Below, piece by piece: positions 36,399 to 46,424 of a DNA stretch of 64,000 bases. The position numbers and the translations under genes are program-made. The stretch is from Streptococcus suis (lineage in GTDB: Bacteria > Bacillota > Bacilli > Lactobacillales > Streptococcaceae): the NCBI RefSeq assembly GCF_019794555.1, contig NZ_JAIMEP010000004.1, positions 1 through 64,000 on the forward strand. The letters are read 5' to 3'. Position 1 is the first letter of the stretch, and each line of letters begins with the position of its first letter. The notes below the pieces were generated by a model, which saw only the letters and a list, made by a program, of their open reading frames with translations, was not told where the DNA came from and ran no database searches.

Positions 36399-37397
36399 AT
36401 GACAAGAATTTTAGATATGGAACCGATGCAGGACGAGGAATACGTTGAGCGTACCTTACGTCCGCAAAAATTAAATGAATATATTGGACAAGATAAGGTC
36501 AAGGATCAGCTGAAGATTTTTATTGAAGCTGCCAAATTACGGGATGAAGCCTTAGACCACACTCTTCTTTTTGGACCTCCAGGGTTGGGTAAGACCACCA
36601 TGGCTTTTGTTATTGCCAATGAGTTGGGAGTTAATATCAAGCAGACCAGCGGTCCTGTTATTGAGAAAGCTGGCGATTTGGTTGCATTACTCAATGATTT
36701 GGAACCGGGAGATGTTCTCTTTATCGACGAAATTCATCGTATGCCGATGGCGGTTGAGGAAATACTCTACAGTGCCATGGAGGATTTTTACATTGATATT
36801 ATGATTGGAACTGGAGAAGCGAATCGCTCAGTACACCTGGACTTACCACCCTTTACTTTGATTGGTGCTACCACACGTGCAGGGATGTTATCCAATCCAC
36901 TGAGGGCTCGTTTTGGTATTTCTAGTCACATGGAGTATTATGAGTTGGCTGATTTGACTGAGATAGTTGAACGCACAGCAGATATTTTTGAGATGGAGAT
37001 TACCCACGAAGCAGCGATTGAGTTGGCTCGTCGATCAAGAGGGACCCCTCGTATCGCTAATCGCCTCCTGAAGCGGGTACGGGATTTTGCCCAGATTATG
37101 GGAGATGGGTTGATTGATGAAACGATCACTGATAAAGCCTTAACGATGTTAGATGTGGACCGTGAAGGGTTGGACTATGTGGATCAAAAGATTCTCCGTA
37201 CCATGATTGAGATGTATGGCGGTGGTCCCGTCGGTCTCAATACCCTTTCGGTCAATATCGCCGAGGAGCGTGAGACGGTGGAGGACATGTACGAGCCTTA
37301 CCTGATTCAACAGGGCTTCCTCATGCGGACCCGGACGGGGCGGGTTGCGACCGCCAAGGCTTACGAGCACTTGGGTTATCCCTATACGGAAAAATAA
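36399..37397 (+). CDS. ruvB: Holliday junction branch-migration helicase RuvB
   Basis: RuvB (332 aa) is the hexameric AAA+ motor that drives branch migration with RuvA. Walker [10 protein letters not shown] contains Lys65; Walker B LFIDEIHR begins near residue 108; the sensor segment [18 protein letters not shown] and the C-terminal winged-helix end [10 protein letters not shown] are present. The start MTRILD matches streptococcal RuvB, though AGAGGT abuts the ATG directly and the -10 lies just before it. ruvA is about 8 kb downstream, so ruvA and ruvB are not an operon here. Confidence 0.95.
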   Translation: MTRILDMEPMQDEEYVERTLRPQKLNEYIGQDKVKDQLKIFIEAAKLRDEALDHTLLFGPPGLGKTTMAFVIANELGVNIKQTSGPVIEKAGDLVALLNDLEPGDVLFIDEIHRMPMAVEEILYSAMEDFYIDIMIGTGEANRSVHLDLPPFTLIGATTRAGMLSNPLRARFGISSHMEYYELADLTEIVERTADIFEMEITHEAAIELARRSRGTPRIANRLLKRVRDFAQIMGDGLIDETITDKALTMLDVDREGLDYVDQKILRTMIEMYGGGPVGLNTLSVNIAEERETVEDMYEPYLIQQGFLMRTRTGRVATAKAYEHLGYPYTEK

Positions 37398-38143
37398 TGG
37401 CAGAGCAGATGAGACAAGTAGCTAGCTTATTTGGAGACTGGCCTGAAACGATTATCTGGACCTGTCTAGAAGGTACTATGGGAGACATTTATGTTGATGA
37501 TAGTCAGTCTCCCCAGTCAGCTCTAGCTCTTTATGGACGGCAGAGCTTCTTTGGTTTTTTAGCTGGCCAGCCACATCGAGACTTGCTAAAAATCTGCGAA
37601 GGTAAGGATATGATTCTAGTCCCTCAAAACCAAAACTGGTCTGACTTGATAGAAGGGACTTACGGAGACGGGATTCGGTCCTTTACTCGCTATGCTACGA
37701 AAAAGGACACTGAGTTTGACCTTGGGTATTTACAGTCTTTGGTAGAGAATTTGTCAGCTGATTTTCAGTTATATCCGATTCATTCAGAGCTTTACCAGAC
37801 TTGTTTACAGGAGGAATGGTCACGCGATTTGGTTGGCAATTATGTGGATGTGGCACAATTTTTGGACTTGGGTCTGGGATATGTCATCTTGCATAAGGGA
37901 CAGGTGGTCTCAGGGGCTTCATCCTATGCCAGCTATTCAGCTGGAATTGAGATAGAAGTGGATACTAGGGAAGATTATCGAGGTCTGGGTTTGGCAAAAG
38001 CCTGTGCGGCTCAGTTAATTTTAGCTTGTTTAGACCGCGGACTCTATCCAAGCTGGGATGCCCACACCTTGACATCCTTGAAACTAGCTGAACACTTGGG
38101 TTATCAATTGGACAAGCCCTATCAAGCATTTGAATGGAGATAA
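37397..38143 (+). CDS. GNAT-fold acetyltransferase (ZmaR-like)
   Basis: 248 residues; starts on the last base of the ruvB stop codon. The C-terminal half has a GNAT core with the acetyl-CoA loop VDTREDYRGLGLAKACAAQLI and a following WDAHTLTSLKLAEHLGY, as in the zwittermicin-resistance-like GNAT family. The N-terminal half (about 130 residues) is divergent. Substrate unknown. Translational coupling to ruvB probably reflects shared transcription rather than shared function. Confidence 0.75.
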   Translation: MAEQMRQVASLFGDWPETIIWTCLEGTMGDIYVDDSQSPQSALALYGRQSFFGFLAGQPHRDLLKICEGKDMILVPQNQNWSDLIEGTYGDGIRSFTRYATKKDTEFDLGYLQSLVENLSADFQLYPIHSELYQTCLQEEWSRDLVGNYVDVAQFLDLGLGYVILHKGQVVSGASSYASYSAGIEIEVDTREDYRGLGLAKACAAQLILACLDRGLYPSWDAHTLTSLKLAEHLGYQLDKPYQAFEWR

Positions 38144-38144
38144 G

Positions 38145-38759
38145 ATGACACCGACATTTATTTGGGATTTGGATGGAACACTTCTGGATTCGTATGAAGC
38201 GATTTTGGCTGGAATTCAGGAAACCTATGAGCAATATGAACTTCCTTTTGACCGTGAAGAGGTGAGAAAATATATTCTCCGCTATTCTGTTAAAGACTTG
38301 CTGGTGCGTGATGCAGATAAGTATGGTCTGAATAGTGATGAACTCAACCGTGTACGAGCGACTTCCTTGAAGGAGAAAAATACGCAAATTCCTTTGATGA
38401 CTGGTGCGCGTGATATTTTAGATTGGACTGTGGAGCAAGGGATACAAAATTTTGTCTATACCCATAAGAGTGACAATGCCTTTCAGGTGTTGGAAGATTT
38501 GGGTGTCCGACACCATTTCACAGAAATCTTGACAAGCGATTCTGGCTTTGCCCGCAAACCAAGTCCAGAAGCTCTGCTATTTCTCATAGACAAGTACGGT
38601 CTGGAAAAGGCACATACTTACTATATTGGTGACCGTCTGCTTGATGTGGAGACAGCTATTCATGCGGGAATACACAGTATCAACTTGCAGATTGACGGGA
38701 TAAAAGAGAACAAAAAGATCACCAATTTACAGGAAATTGTGGAGCTAAATTTTAGTTAG
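38145..38759 (+). CDS. HAD-superfamily phosphatase
   Basis: 204 residues from the ATG after GGAGATAAG. Motif I FIWDLDGTLLDS carries the nucleophilic and acid/base aspartates; motif III/IV lies in KPSPEALLF and YIGDRLLDVETA. It resembles phosphoglycolate-phosphatase-type HAD enzymes. The substrate cannot be named. It follows the GNAT gene by one base in the ruvB operon. Confidence 0.82.
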   Translation: MTPTFIWDLDGTLLDSYEAILAGIQETYEQYELPFDREEVRKYILRYSVKDLLVRDADKYGLNSDELNRVRATSLKEKNTQIPLMTGARDILDWTVEQGIQNFVYTHKSDNAFQVLEDLGVRHHFTEILTSDSGFARKPSPEALLFLIDKYGLEKAHTYYIGDRLLDVETAIHAGIHSINLQIDGIKENKKITNLQEIVELNFS

Positions 38760-38790
38760 AGGCGGAGTTTATATCTCAGCCTCTATTTTT
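38757..38790 (+). terminator. Terminator of the ruvB operon
   Basis: AGAGGC (38758-38763) pairs with GCCTCT (38779-38784), followed by ATTTTTAT. Confidence 0.65.
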
Positions 38791-38855
38791 ATGTGCACAT
38801 CGTTCACTCTATTCATATTGTTAACGGTATCAGGCTGTGGAAGTTAGAAAATATA

Positions 38856-38885
38856 TTGTGAAATTATTAACAAATTTGTTATAAT
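38856..38885 (+). promoter_or_regulatory. comR promoter
   Basis: TTGTGA (38856-38861) and TATAAT (38880-38885) with an 18-bp spacer; 29 bp to the comR GTG. Confidence 0.6.
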
Positions 38886-38914
38886 ATACAAAAATCAATT
38901 TAGGAGAAGAATCT

Positions 38915-39817
38915 GTGAACGATAAGGAATTTGGGCAACGTGTGAGATATTTACGGGAGAAACTAGCAATTACGCGTGAAGAATTCTGTGAGGATGAACT
39001 AGAATTATCTGTTCGTCAATTGAGTCGTATAGAAGCGGGACAATGCAAACCAACTTTTTCAAAGATAGGTTTTATAGCAAGCAGGTTGAATATGGGTTTA
39101 TATGAGCTTATGCCGGATTATGTCCAACTTCCAGAACGCTATTCGCGTCTAAAATATGAGGTATTACGAACTCCTACCTATGGAGACCAATTTTTGGTAG
39201 AGCAACGCAATCAAATGTTGACAATCATTTATGATGAATATTACGATGAGCTCCCAGAAGAAGAAAAAATAGCTATTGATGCTTTTCAGTCGACAATTGA
39301 TGTATTTGAAACACGGTCTAATCAATTTGGAAAAGAGATTTTGGACGATTATTTTGAGCAAGTTCATCGTAAAGAAAAGTATTCGATAAATGACTTGTTA
39401 ATCATTCGACTATATCTTGAGCATATTAGAAATAGGGACACTGACGCAACAATCTATCACTATTTTTCCTCACTTGTTACCCACCTGCCTAATCAACAGG
39501 AGGTAATGGATTTAAAAGAGTTATTTATTCTAAGGGATGTTATATTAATCTCAATAGGGATTTTAGGGGATCGAGAAGACTATGAGAAAATCCCGTCTCT
39601 TTTTGATGCTTTAGATAAAATAATGTTTTTAACTCAAGATTTTCAAAAGAAACCTATCTTAAACTTATTGAAGTGGAAATACGAGCTCCACGTTAATAAG
39701 AACCGAGATGCCGCACAGAGTTACTTTGAAGAGGCTACCCTTTTTGCGAAGCTAATTGGAAATGATTATCTAGTTCACAAAATTAAAGAAGACTGGGAAG
39801 AGGATTCACGACTTTAG
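38915..39817 (+). CDS. comR: ComR, Rgg-type pheromone receptor and activator
   Basis: 300 residues with an N-terminal helix-turn-helix (FGQRVRYLREKLAITREEFC, then SVRQLSRIEAGQCKPT) and a C-terminal TPR-like helical domain typical of ComR/Rgg regulators. The start is GTG after AGGAGAAG. ComR binds the imported XIP form of ComS and activates comS and comX. Three features decide ComR rather than another Rgg: the adjacent downstream peptide with a double tryptophan, the dyad GACAAAAATGTC before it, and the same dyad before comX. Confidence 0.88.
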   Translation: MNDKEFGQRVRYLREKLAITREEFCEDELELSVRQLSRIEAGQCKPTFSKIGFIASRLNMGLYELMPDYVQLPERYSRLKYEVLRTPTYGDQFLVEQRNQMLTIIYDEYYDELPEEEKIAIDAFQSTIDVFETRSNQFGKEILDDYFEQVHRKEKYSINDLLIIRLYLEHIRNRDTDATIYHYFSSLVTHLPNQQEVMDLKELFILRDVILISIGILGDREDYEKIPSLFDALDKIMFLTQDFQKKPILNLLKWKYELHVNKNRDAAQSYFEEATLFAKLIGNDYLVHKIKEDWEEDSRL

Positions 39818-39864
39818 GACAAAAATGTCCTGTTAACTTTACCTAGCTTCCATTAAACTATAAT
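39818..39864 (+). promoter_or_regulatory. ComR box and promoter of comS
   Basis: GACAAAAATGTCCTGTT (39818-39834) has the ComR-box form GACA-N4-TGTC-N-TGTT. TATAAT follows at 39859-39864, 24 bp further on. The box begins at the comR stop codon. Confidence 0.8.
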
Positions 39865-39889
39865 AAAAAAAGTTTAAAGGAGATAGCTA

Positions 39890-39955
39890 GTGATTACAGT
39901 TTTAAAATCAATCTGTGTGTTTGGTACTGGTTGGCTTGGCTGGTGGGGATTGTAA
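39890..39955 (+). CDS. comS: ComS pheromone precursor
   Basis: A 21-codon ORF with a GTG start, six bases after AAAGGAGA. The peptide is basic and hydrophobic at first (ITVLKSICVF) and ends GTGWLGWWGL. ComS precursors are this short and carry a tryptophan pair near the C-terminus, from which the 7-10 residue XIP pheromone is released. The gene lies immediately behind comR, has a ComR box and -10 in front and a perfect terminator behind. The exact mature end is not visible from sequence. The ending differs from the WGTWVEE-type pheromone known in some S. suis strains, so this is another pherotype (knowledge recalled, not checked). Confidence 0.85.
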   Translation: MITVLKSICVFGTGWLGWWGL

Positions 39956-39965
39956 AATATGTCAT

Positions 39966-39994
39966 AAAAAGCTAACTACGTAGTTAGCTTTTTT
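39966..39994 (+). terminator. Terminator of comS
   Basis: A perfect 12-to-13-bp palindromic stem (AAAAAGCTAACTA with TAGTTAGCTTTTT) ends in a T run; makes comS a separate short transcript. Confidence 0.9.
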
Positions 39995-40024
39995 GTTATA
40001 CTAGACAATATATAGGAGGTGGCT

Positions 40025-41245
40025 ATGTTAGAAAATTGGTTAAACACCAAACAAGGTCAGGTTTTTCATTACAAGATGGAAAAGATTGAGTATGCCCTAG
40101 AACTGCTAGGGAATCCCCAGTTTGTAGTTCCGGTCATTCATGTCGCTGGAACTAATGGCAAGGGATCGACCATTGCCTTTATACGCCAGCTATTTCAAGC
40201 ACATGGTATGCGTGTTGGAAGTTTTGTATCCCCTCACATGGTGAGTGTGCACGACAGGATTTGTATTGACAGCCAGCCCATTTCAGACCATGATTTTCAG
40301 CACTATTTACAGAAAGTCTACGACTTGGAGCAGGAAGTCGCCACTCGTTATGAGCCTTTTCGCTATTTTGAGGTCATGGTGCTCATTATGTTCCTCTATT
40401 TCGAAGCTCAACAACCCGATGTGGCACTAGTAGAGGTGGGCATCGGAGGACTTTTGGATACGACCAATGTCGTGGCACCAGCCCTAAGCGTGATCACTTC
40501 AATCGGCATGGACCATCAGGATTTACTAGGCTCGACTTTAAGGGAAATAGCAGAGCAGAAAGCAGGGATTATCAAAGAAAACGTGCCTGTCGTCCTTGGA
40601 CCACTTTCTCCTGAAACCACAGTTATCTGTCGCCAAATTGCCCTTGACAATCAAGCACCTGTCTACCAATTTGGTCAGGAATTCACCTATAAAGCAAGAC
40701 AGTTCAGCAATCCGGACATCGACCTGTCAGAATTGGTTCTGGGTCTGGCTGGCCATCACCAAGAAGAGAATGCGGCCGTAGCCCTACAAACTTTTCTACT
40801 CTATATGACCAATATCCAAAAAGACATTCAGCCTCAGTTGATTCAACAAGCTCTTGCCCAAACCAGCTGGCCTGGTCGTTTGGAATTGGTTGCTCAAGAG
40901 CCGAAAATCTATTTGGACGGAGCCCACAATGTCCCAGCGATCGAACGTCTGGTTGAATTTATTCAAGAACAAGAAGAACCTGTTACTATTCTCTTTTCAG
41001 CCCTTCGGCGTAAGGACTTTCAAGAAATGTTGGGGTTGTTAGAGAAAAGACTGCCTCATGTTCCTCTTATTTTGACCAGCTTTGCTTATGACGGTGCCTT
41101 GTCCGAGGAGAATCAACAAGATCGAGACTTTGTTGCGGATTATCAACAATTTATTGAGAAGTGGCAATCTGAAGGGCAAGGGATTTTGATTATCACAGGT
41201 TCCCTTTACTTTATCTCGGAAGTTCGTCGGAAGTTTATAAAATAA
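40025..41245 (+). CDS. folC: Folylpolyglutamate / dihydrofolate synthase
   Basis: 406 residues from the ATG after AGGAGG (the GTG six bases earlier is too close to that site). The Mur-ligase-type P-loop HVAGTNGKGST near residue 41, the SPHMVSVHDRI segment and YLDGAHN in the C-terminal domain identify FolC, which adds glutamates to folates. TGTTATACT (39994-40002) is an extended -10 for it. Streptococci often have two folC-like genes; this one stands alone. Confidence 0.9.
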   Translation: MLENWLNTKQGQVFHYKMEKIEYALELLGNPQFVVPVIHVAGTNGKGSTIAFIRQLFQAHGMRVGSFVSPHMVSVHDRICIDSQPISDHDFQHYLQKVYDLEQEVATRYEPFRYFEVMVLIMFLYFEAQQPDVALVEVGIGGLLDTTNVVAPALSVITSIGMDHQDLLGSTLREIAEQKAGIIKENVPVVLGPLSPETTVICRQIALDNQAPVYQFGQEFTYKARQFSNPDIDLSELVLGLAGHHQEENAAVALQTFLLYMTNIQKDIQPQLIQQALAQTSWPGRLELVAQEPKIYLDGAHNVPAIERLVEFIQEQEEPVTILFSALRRKDFQEMLGLLEKRLPHVPLILTSFAYDGALSEENQQDRDFVADYQQFIEKWQSEGQGILIITGSLYFISEVRRKFIK

Positions 41246-41372
41246 GCAACTTTTCAAATCGAACGGTTGAACATTGTAGAAAAAAGCTTCTCAAAGGAAC
41301 AAAAAAACGCCAAAGAGCCTTATTTTTTGCGGATTAGCATGGAGTGAAAATGTTTAGAACTCCCGATAGGAA

Positions 41373-41401
41373 ATGACATTGGGAGGGCTTTTTGATATAA
41401 T
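41373..41401 (+). promoter_or_regulatory. Promoter of the membrane protein gene
   Basis: ATGACA (41373-41378) and TATAAT (41396-41401) are 17 bp apart, behind a short TCCC/GGGA hairpin (about 41361-41384). The 183-bp gap from folC holds nothing else. Confidence 0.5.
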
Positions 41402-41428
41402 AAGAAAAGCAAATCTGAGGAGAAAAAA

Positions 41429-42949
41429 ATGACAGAATTAGAAATAGTTTCTGAGGTCGTTGATCACGAAGCAACCTATCGACGTAGCCGTAGAGCATCA
41501 CGCAAGCAGTCAGTTAAGCTAAACAAAGAATTTGGTAATACAATATTAAAAACAAAGGTTTGGCCAGCGCTTGTCTGGAGTATTGTCTTAAGTTTTTGTA
41601 GCGTAGCAAACCCGTTGCTAACATCGTTTGCGACCAACATACAGACTCAGAATTTATATGCAGGAATGGCCATGATGAATGGCCAAATTCCATATGGTGA
41701 TTTTTTTGGAACAAGTGGTTTATTATTTTACTTATTGGCCTTATTAGGGAATGTGGGTGGAAATTTTATCATTTTTGGCGTTCTCCAATTCATCGCATTG
41801 CTGATAGCGGGAGTCTATTTTTATAAGATTATTGCTTATTTTAGCCGGTCTGAAAAAGTTGCCCTTAGTGCAAGCCATTGGTTTTATATATTCATCTTTG
41901 CTCTTGGCTTCGGAGGATTGTATGCTGAGATGTTTGCACTCCCTTTTATATTAACCAGTATCTGGTTTTTAATTCGTTACTTTGAGAACGCAATAACTGA
42001 CGAAGCATTTATTCTTTATGGCATAGATGCAGCCCTCGTTTTTCTTATCTACCCGAAAAGCTTAATTCTTTGGGTAGTAGCAGGTATAGTTTTAGTTGTA
42101 TACAATGTTCAGCACCATCAGGTGGCTCGCGGATTTTACCAATTATTAGCAGCTGTTTTTGGATTTCTGCTTATTTTGTATTCGGTCGGGTATTATGCAT
42201 TTGAAGCACAAGTTTTAGGAACAGCAATTCAGCAGACCTTTCTATATAATCTTCGTTTAGATTTTCAACATGCGACAGTACTTATGGATTTGACAATTGT
42301 CATTCTTTTCCTCCTACTGTCTGGATTTGTAAAAAATGCTATCCATACCTTATTTTCATTTAGACAAGAAAAATATACTTACATTAAGGTCTTAATGTTA
42401 CTAGTATTCACTATCCAATTAATTTTCATCGTTGGAAGTGCACATTTTCAGTGGAGTCAATTGGTCCTACTTTTGCCATATGGATTTGGGATGGCGGTAA
42501 TACATAATCAGGAGGAACCTGAGGATACTAAGAGTAGTTATGCGCGTCGTCATTTCTTTCTACCAGTATTTATTGGATTAGGAATTCTTGCACAACCTGC
42601 CTATATTTACTTAGTTCAAGGAGGTTTAAGAGCCGATCGTCAAGAAGTTGCCCAGTACATCAGTAGCCAAACAGAAAACTCAGACAAAGTTTATGTTTGG
42701 GATAATAGTGCAGGTGTTTACCTCTCAAGCCAGCGCTTATCAGCAACAACTATTACAACATCCGATCCGTATTTAGATACAGACGTTAACAAAAATAGTC
42801 TGATTTATGATTTGAATAAGAGTGAAGCAAAATATGTGGTTGTAAATAGATATCTTTCTATGCTAGACAATGTGAAAATAATTATCGAATCACAATATAA
42901 AGCTATTCAAACAACAGACCATTTTATTATTTATCAAAAGAATGAATGA
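41429..42949 (+). CDS. Polytopic membrane protein, GT-C-like
   Basis: 506 residues. A basic cytoplasmic N-terminus (YRRSRRASRKQ) is followed by about ten to twelve membrane helices and a soluble C-terminal domain of some 110 residues starting near RADRQEVAQYISSQ. A polar loop after the first helix (GMAMMNGQIPYGDFFGTSG) contains acidic residues, as in GT-C glycosyltransferases of the GT39/PMT type. I infer a cell-envelope glycosyltransferase-like role without certainty. It stands alone between its own promoter and terminator. Confidence 0.55.
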   Translation: MTELEIVSEVVDHEATYRRSRRASRKQSVKLNKEFGNTILKTKVWPALVWSIVLSFCSVANPLLTSFATNIQTQNLYAGMAMMNGQIPYGDFFGTSGLLFYLLALLGNVGGNFIIFGVLQFIALLIAGVYFYKIIAYFSRSEKVALSASHWFYIFIFALGFGGLYAEMFALPFILTSIWFLIRYFENAITDEAFILYGIDAALVFLIYPKSLILWVVAGIVLVVYNVQHHQVARGFYQLLAAVFGFLLILYSVGYYAFEAQVLGTAIQQTFLYNLRLDFQHATVLMDLTIVILFLLLSGFVKNAIHTLFSFRQEKYTYIKVLMLLVFTIQLIFIVGSAHFQWSQLVLLLPYGFGMAVIHNQEEPEDTKSSYARRHFFLPVFIGLGILAQPAYIYLVQGGLRADRQEVAQYISSQTENSDKVYVWDNSAGVYLSSQRLSATTITTSDPYLDTDVNKNSLIYDLNKSEAKYVVVNRYLSMLDNVKIIIESQYKAIQTTDHFIIYQKNE

Positions 42950-42970
42950 TTGCTCAGGCAGTCATTTTTT
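42945..42970 (+). terminator. Terminator overlapping the membrane protein stop codon
   Basis: A 9-bp stem (42945-42953 with 42958-42966) with a 4-nt loop runs into six T. Confidence 0.85.
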
Positions 42971-43066
42971 CTTTAGCCTATCTGGGAAAAGGAGGGAAAG
43001 TGGATATGTGGTATAATGGAAAAATAAGCATTCGGGAAAAATTATTAAAGAAATGTAGGAGAAATG

Positions 43067-45004
43067 ATGTCACATATTATTGAACTACCAGAAATACTAG
43101 CCAACCAGATTGCGGCTGGTGAGGTCATTGAGCGACCAGCCAGTGTGGTTAAGGAGTTGGTGGAAAATTCCATTGACGCAGGGGCTAGTCAGATTGAAAT
43201 TAGTGTTGAAGAGGCTGGTCTCAAAATGATTCAAATTACGGATAACGGTGAGGGGATTGCCCCTGATGAAGTAGCGCTTGCCCTCCGCCGTCACGCCACC
43301 AGTAAGATAAAAAATCAATCGGATTTGTTTCGTATTCGCACCCTCGGTTTTCGTGGAGAAGCTCTGCCCTCCATTGCTTCTGTCAGTCATATGATCATTG
43401 AGACAGCTACGGCAGACTCTGGACACGGACTTCATTTGGAGGCCAAAGGTGATGTCATCGAGAAAGAGGAGCCAGTTAGTCGTCCAGTTGGCACACAGAT
43501 TACTGTTTCGGATTTATTTTACAATACCCCTGCTCGTCTCAAATACGTTCGCAGTCAACAGGCTGAATTATCACATATTGTTGATGTTGTAAATCGATTG
43601 AGTCTAGCTCATCCGGAAATAGCTTTTGCCTTAGTAAATGAAGGACGAGAATTAATTAGAACTGCAGGGACAGGGAAACTTCGTCAGGCAATTTCAGGGA
43701 TTTATGGGATTGCTTCTGCCAAAAAAATGGTTGAAATTGAGGCAGAAGATCTGGATTTTCAGATTTCAGGTTATGTTTCCTTGCCAGAGTTGACTCGTGC
43801 CAACCGCAACTATATTTCCATTTTCATCAATGGTCGCTATATCAAGAATTTTTTGCTGAATCGAGCGATTTTGGAAGGTTTTGGCAGTAAGTTGATGGTT
43901 GGACGCTTTCCGCTGGCAGTCATTTCTATAGAAATTGACCCCTATCTTGCTGATGTCAATGTGCATCCGACCAAGCAGGAAGTTCGTATCTCCAAGGAAA
44001 AAGAACTCATGACCTTGATTCGAGAGGCGATTAGTCAAGCGCTTAAAGAGCAGGACTTGATACCAGATGCTCTTGAGAATTTAGCTCAGTCAAGTACTCG
44101 ACCAAAAGTAAAAGCAGAGCAAGGCACCTTACCACTCAGAGAGCCAAAAATCTATTATGATACGATTAAGCAAGACTTCTTCTTAAAACCAGACGTGGTC
44201 GCTGAGGATGTCAAACCTCTCGAAGAGGAAAGGCAAGAGATTGTTGAGTCGCCTGTCGAAAATAAACCTACATCTGTTCAATTTGCAGAACGTCAGTCGG
44301 TGGAATCAGAAAACCAGGAGCATCCTAATCTAAGCACAAAAGAATTGGCAAAACTGGCAGATAAATTAGACCGGGAGGAAACATCGACATTTCCAGAGTT
44401 AGAATATTTTGGTCAAATGCATGGGACGTATTTATTTGCGCAAGGCAAGACAGGACTTTATATCATTGACCAGCATGCCGCACAAGAGAGGGTCAAATAC
44501 GAATACTACCGTGAGAAAATTGGACAGGTTGACAATTCGGCTCAACAGTTATTGGTGCCCTATATTTTTGAATTTCCGCAGAATGATGCCCTTGACCTCG
44601 TTCACAAAATGGATGCCCTTCGTCAAGTTGGTGTCAACTTGGAAGAATATGGAGCTAATCAATTTATTCTGCGTGAACATCCTATTTGGATGAAGGAAGA
44701 AGAGATTGAGTCTGGCATTTATGAGATGTGCGATATGTTGCTCTTGACGGATCAGGTGTCAATCAAGCAGTATCGGGCAGAACTGGCTATCATGATGTCT
44801 TGTAAACGGTCGATCAAAGCCAACCATGCTTTGGATGATTATTCGGCGCGTGATTTACTGAGACAATTGTCTTACTGCCAAAATCCCTATAACTGCCCGC
44901 ACGGTCGCCCAGTCTTAGTGCATTTTAGCAAATCGGATATGGAAAAAATGTTCCGTCGCATTCAGGAAAATCACACGAGTTTGCGAGAATTGGGCAAGTA
45001 TTAA
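43067..45004 (+). CDS. mutL: DNA mismatch repair protein MutL
   Basis: 645 residues (two ATGs in tandem; the second has better spacing from AGGAGA). The GHKL ATPase motifs are [26 protein letters not shown] and GFRGEAL. The C-terminal domain has [12 protein letters not shown], the DQHA(X)2E(X)4E endonuclease motif, and the zinc-binding CPHGRP. It is thus an endonuclease-type MutL, as expected in an organism lacking MutH. mutS is not in the window. An extended -10 (TGGTATAAT, 43009-43017) precedes it, and ruvA follows after 38 bp. Confidence 0.94.
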   Translation: MSHIIELPEILANQIAAGEVIERPASVVKELVENSIDAGASQIEISVEEAGLKMIQITDNGEGIAPDEVALALRRHATSKIKNQSDLFRIRTLGFRGEALPSIASVSHMIIETATADSGHGLHLEAKGDVIEKEEPVSRPVGTQITVSDLFYNTPARLKYVRSQQAELSHIVDVVNRLSLAHPEIAFALVNEGRELIRTAGTGKLRQAISGIYGIASAKKMVEIEAEDLDFQISGYVSLPELTRANRNYISIFINGRYIKNFLLNRAILEGFGSKLMVGRFPLAVISIEIDPYLADVNVHPTKQEVRISKEKELMTLIREAISQALKEQDLIPDALENLAQSSTRPKVKAEQGTLPLREPKIYYDTIKQDFFLKPDVVAEDVKPLEEERQEIVESPVENKPTSVQFAERQSVESENQEHPNLSTKELAKLADKLDREETSTFPELEYFGQMHGTYLFAQGKTGLYIIDQHAAQERVKYEYYREKIGQVDNSAQQLLVPYIFEFPQNDALDLVHKMDALRQVGVNLEEYGANQFILREHPIWMKEEEIESGIYEMCDMLLLTDQVSIKQYRAELAIMMSCKRSIKANHALDDYSARDLLRQLSYCQNPYNCPHGRPVLVHFSKSDMEKMFRRIQENHTSLRELGKY

Positions 45005-45042
45005 CATAGTTGAAAAAGTTGACACATTAGTAAAGGAAGTAT

Positions 45043-45633
45043 ATGTACGACTATATTAAAGGAATTTTAACAAAAATAACTGCAAAATATATTGTGGTAG
45101 AAACGCAAGGAGTAGGCTATATCTTGCAGGTTGCTAATCCCTACGCCTATTCAGGACAAGTCCAGCAAGAAGTGACTGTCTATACTCATCAAGTGATTCG
45201 AGAAGATGCTCATTTGCTCTATGGATTTGCTACAGAAAATGAAAAATCCGTCTTTCTGAGTCTGATTTCAGTATCAGGTATTGGTCCAACAACGGCTCTG
45301 GCTATTATTGCTGTTGATGATAATGATGGACTTGTTCGTGCTATTGAGCAGAAGAGCATTACCTACCTGACCAAGTTTCCAAAGATTGGCAAGAAAACAG
45401 CCCAGCAGATGATTTTGGACTTGGAAGGCAAGTTTGTCATGAGCGAAGAAGCGGGTCCTGTTCAACAAGTAGCACCATCCAGTGAAAATATCGCTCTTGA
45501 TGAAGCTATGGAAGCCATGGAAGCTCTTGGCTACCGACCAGCCGAACTCAAGAAAATCAAGAAATTCTTTGAAGGCACCAACGACACCGCAGAAAACTAC
45601 ATCAAGTCAGCCCTTAAAATGCTGATGAAGTAA
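45043..45633 (+). CDS. ruvA: Holliday junction DNA-binding protein RuvA
   Basis: RuvA (196 aa) binds four-way junctions and loads RuvB. The N-terminal OB fold ([12 protein letters not shown]), two helix-hairpin-helix segments ([13 protein letters not shown] and [13 protein letters not shown]) and the C-terminal RuvB-binding domain ([13 protein letters not shown]) are in order. AAAGGAAG precedes the ATG. It is probably cotranscribed with mutL. The 185 bases after it hold no recognisable feature. Confidence 0.95.
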   Translation: MYDYIKGILTKITAKYIVVETQGVGYILQVANPYAYSGQVQQEVTVYTHQVIREDAHLLYGFATENEKSVFLSLISVSGIGPTTALAIIAVDDNDGLVRAIEQKSITYLTKFPKIGKKTAQQMILDLEGKFVMSEEAGPVQQVAPSSENIALDEAMEAMEALGYRPAELKKIKKFFEGTNDTAENYIKSALKMLMK

Positions 45634-45818
45634 TAGGATACTAAGGCGTTAAGCGATACAAAGCAAAATAGAAAAGCTGACGCAGAGGCTTTAGCATCTA
45701 GGAAGTCTTTATCTTTTTGCAAAGTATCGTAGCCGTGTTCAACTAACGTACCAGTATGATGGTTGCTGAATTAAGTAGCTAAAAGTATTAAGTAAACCGT
45801 ATGTGAAAAGGAGTTTCT

Positions 45819-46388
45819 ATGTCCAGTTGTGCTTGGGTTAATCTAAATAATCCACTTTATATTGCTTACCATGATGAAGAATGGGGCAGGCCACTTCACG
45901 ATGAGCAGTCTTTGTTTGAGTTGCTTTGCTTGGAATCCTACCAAGCTGGACTTTCCTGGGAAATTGTTCTCAATAAACGCCAGGCTTTTCGCTCTGCTTT
46001 TTTCAACTATGATATTCAAAAGGTTGCGGCCATGACAGATAGCGAGTTAGATAGCCTTCTGACCAATCCAGACATCATTCGTCATAAGGCAAAGCTGTAC
46101 GCTACCCGCGCCAATGCTCAGGCCTTTCTTCGAGTACAGGAGGAATTCGGTACGTTTGATACGTATCTTTGGGAATGGGTGAACGGTGCAACAATTGACA
46201 ACCCTGTCAAGTCCTTCCGAGAATTGCCGACCAAGAACGACTTGTCTGAGCGGATTTCAAAAGATTTGAAGAAACGAGGTTTCAAGTTTGTAGGGCCTGT
46301 CTGTATTTACTCTTATTTGCAGGCATCAGGTCTGTTGAATGACCATGAAGAAACCTGTGAAACTGGAAAGAAATTACGAATTAATTAG
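45819..46388 (+). CDS. tag: DNA-3-methyladenine glycosylase I
   Basis: Tag (189 aa) removes 3-methyladenine. The N-terminal zinc cysteine (SSCAWVN), YHDEEWGRPLHDE with the catalytic glutamate region, SWEIVLNKR and the C-terminal YSYLQASGLLNDHEETC are all family features. AAAAGGAG lies before the ATG. Its last codons overlap the candidate SigX box of cinA. Confidence 0.93.
   Translation: MSSCAWVNLNNPLYIAYHDEEWGRPLHDEQSLFELLCLESYQAGLSWEIVLNKRQAFRSAFFNYDIQKVAAMTDSELDSLLTNPDIIRHKAKLYATRANAQAFLRVQEEFGTFDTYLWEWVNGATIDNPVKSFRELPTKNDLSERISKDLKKRGFKFVGPVCIYSYLQASGLLNDHEETCETGKKLRIN
46375..46382 (+). promoter_or_regulatory. Candidate SigX box of cinA-recA
   Basis: TACGAATT differs from the com-box TACGAATA only in the last base and lies 42 bp before the cinA ATG. 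cinA is a SigX-controlled late competence gene in other streptococci, which supports the call. Confidence 0.5.
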
Positions 46389-46424
46389 ATGAGCGAGCAA
46401 TCGTATCTTAGTTAGGGGAGGAAC

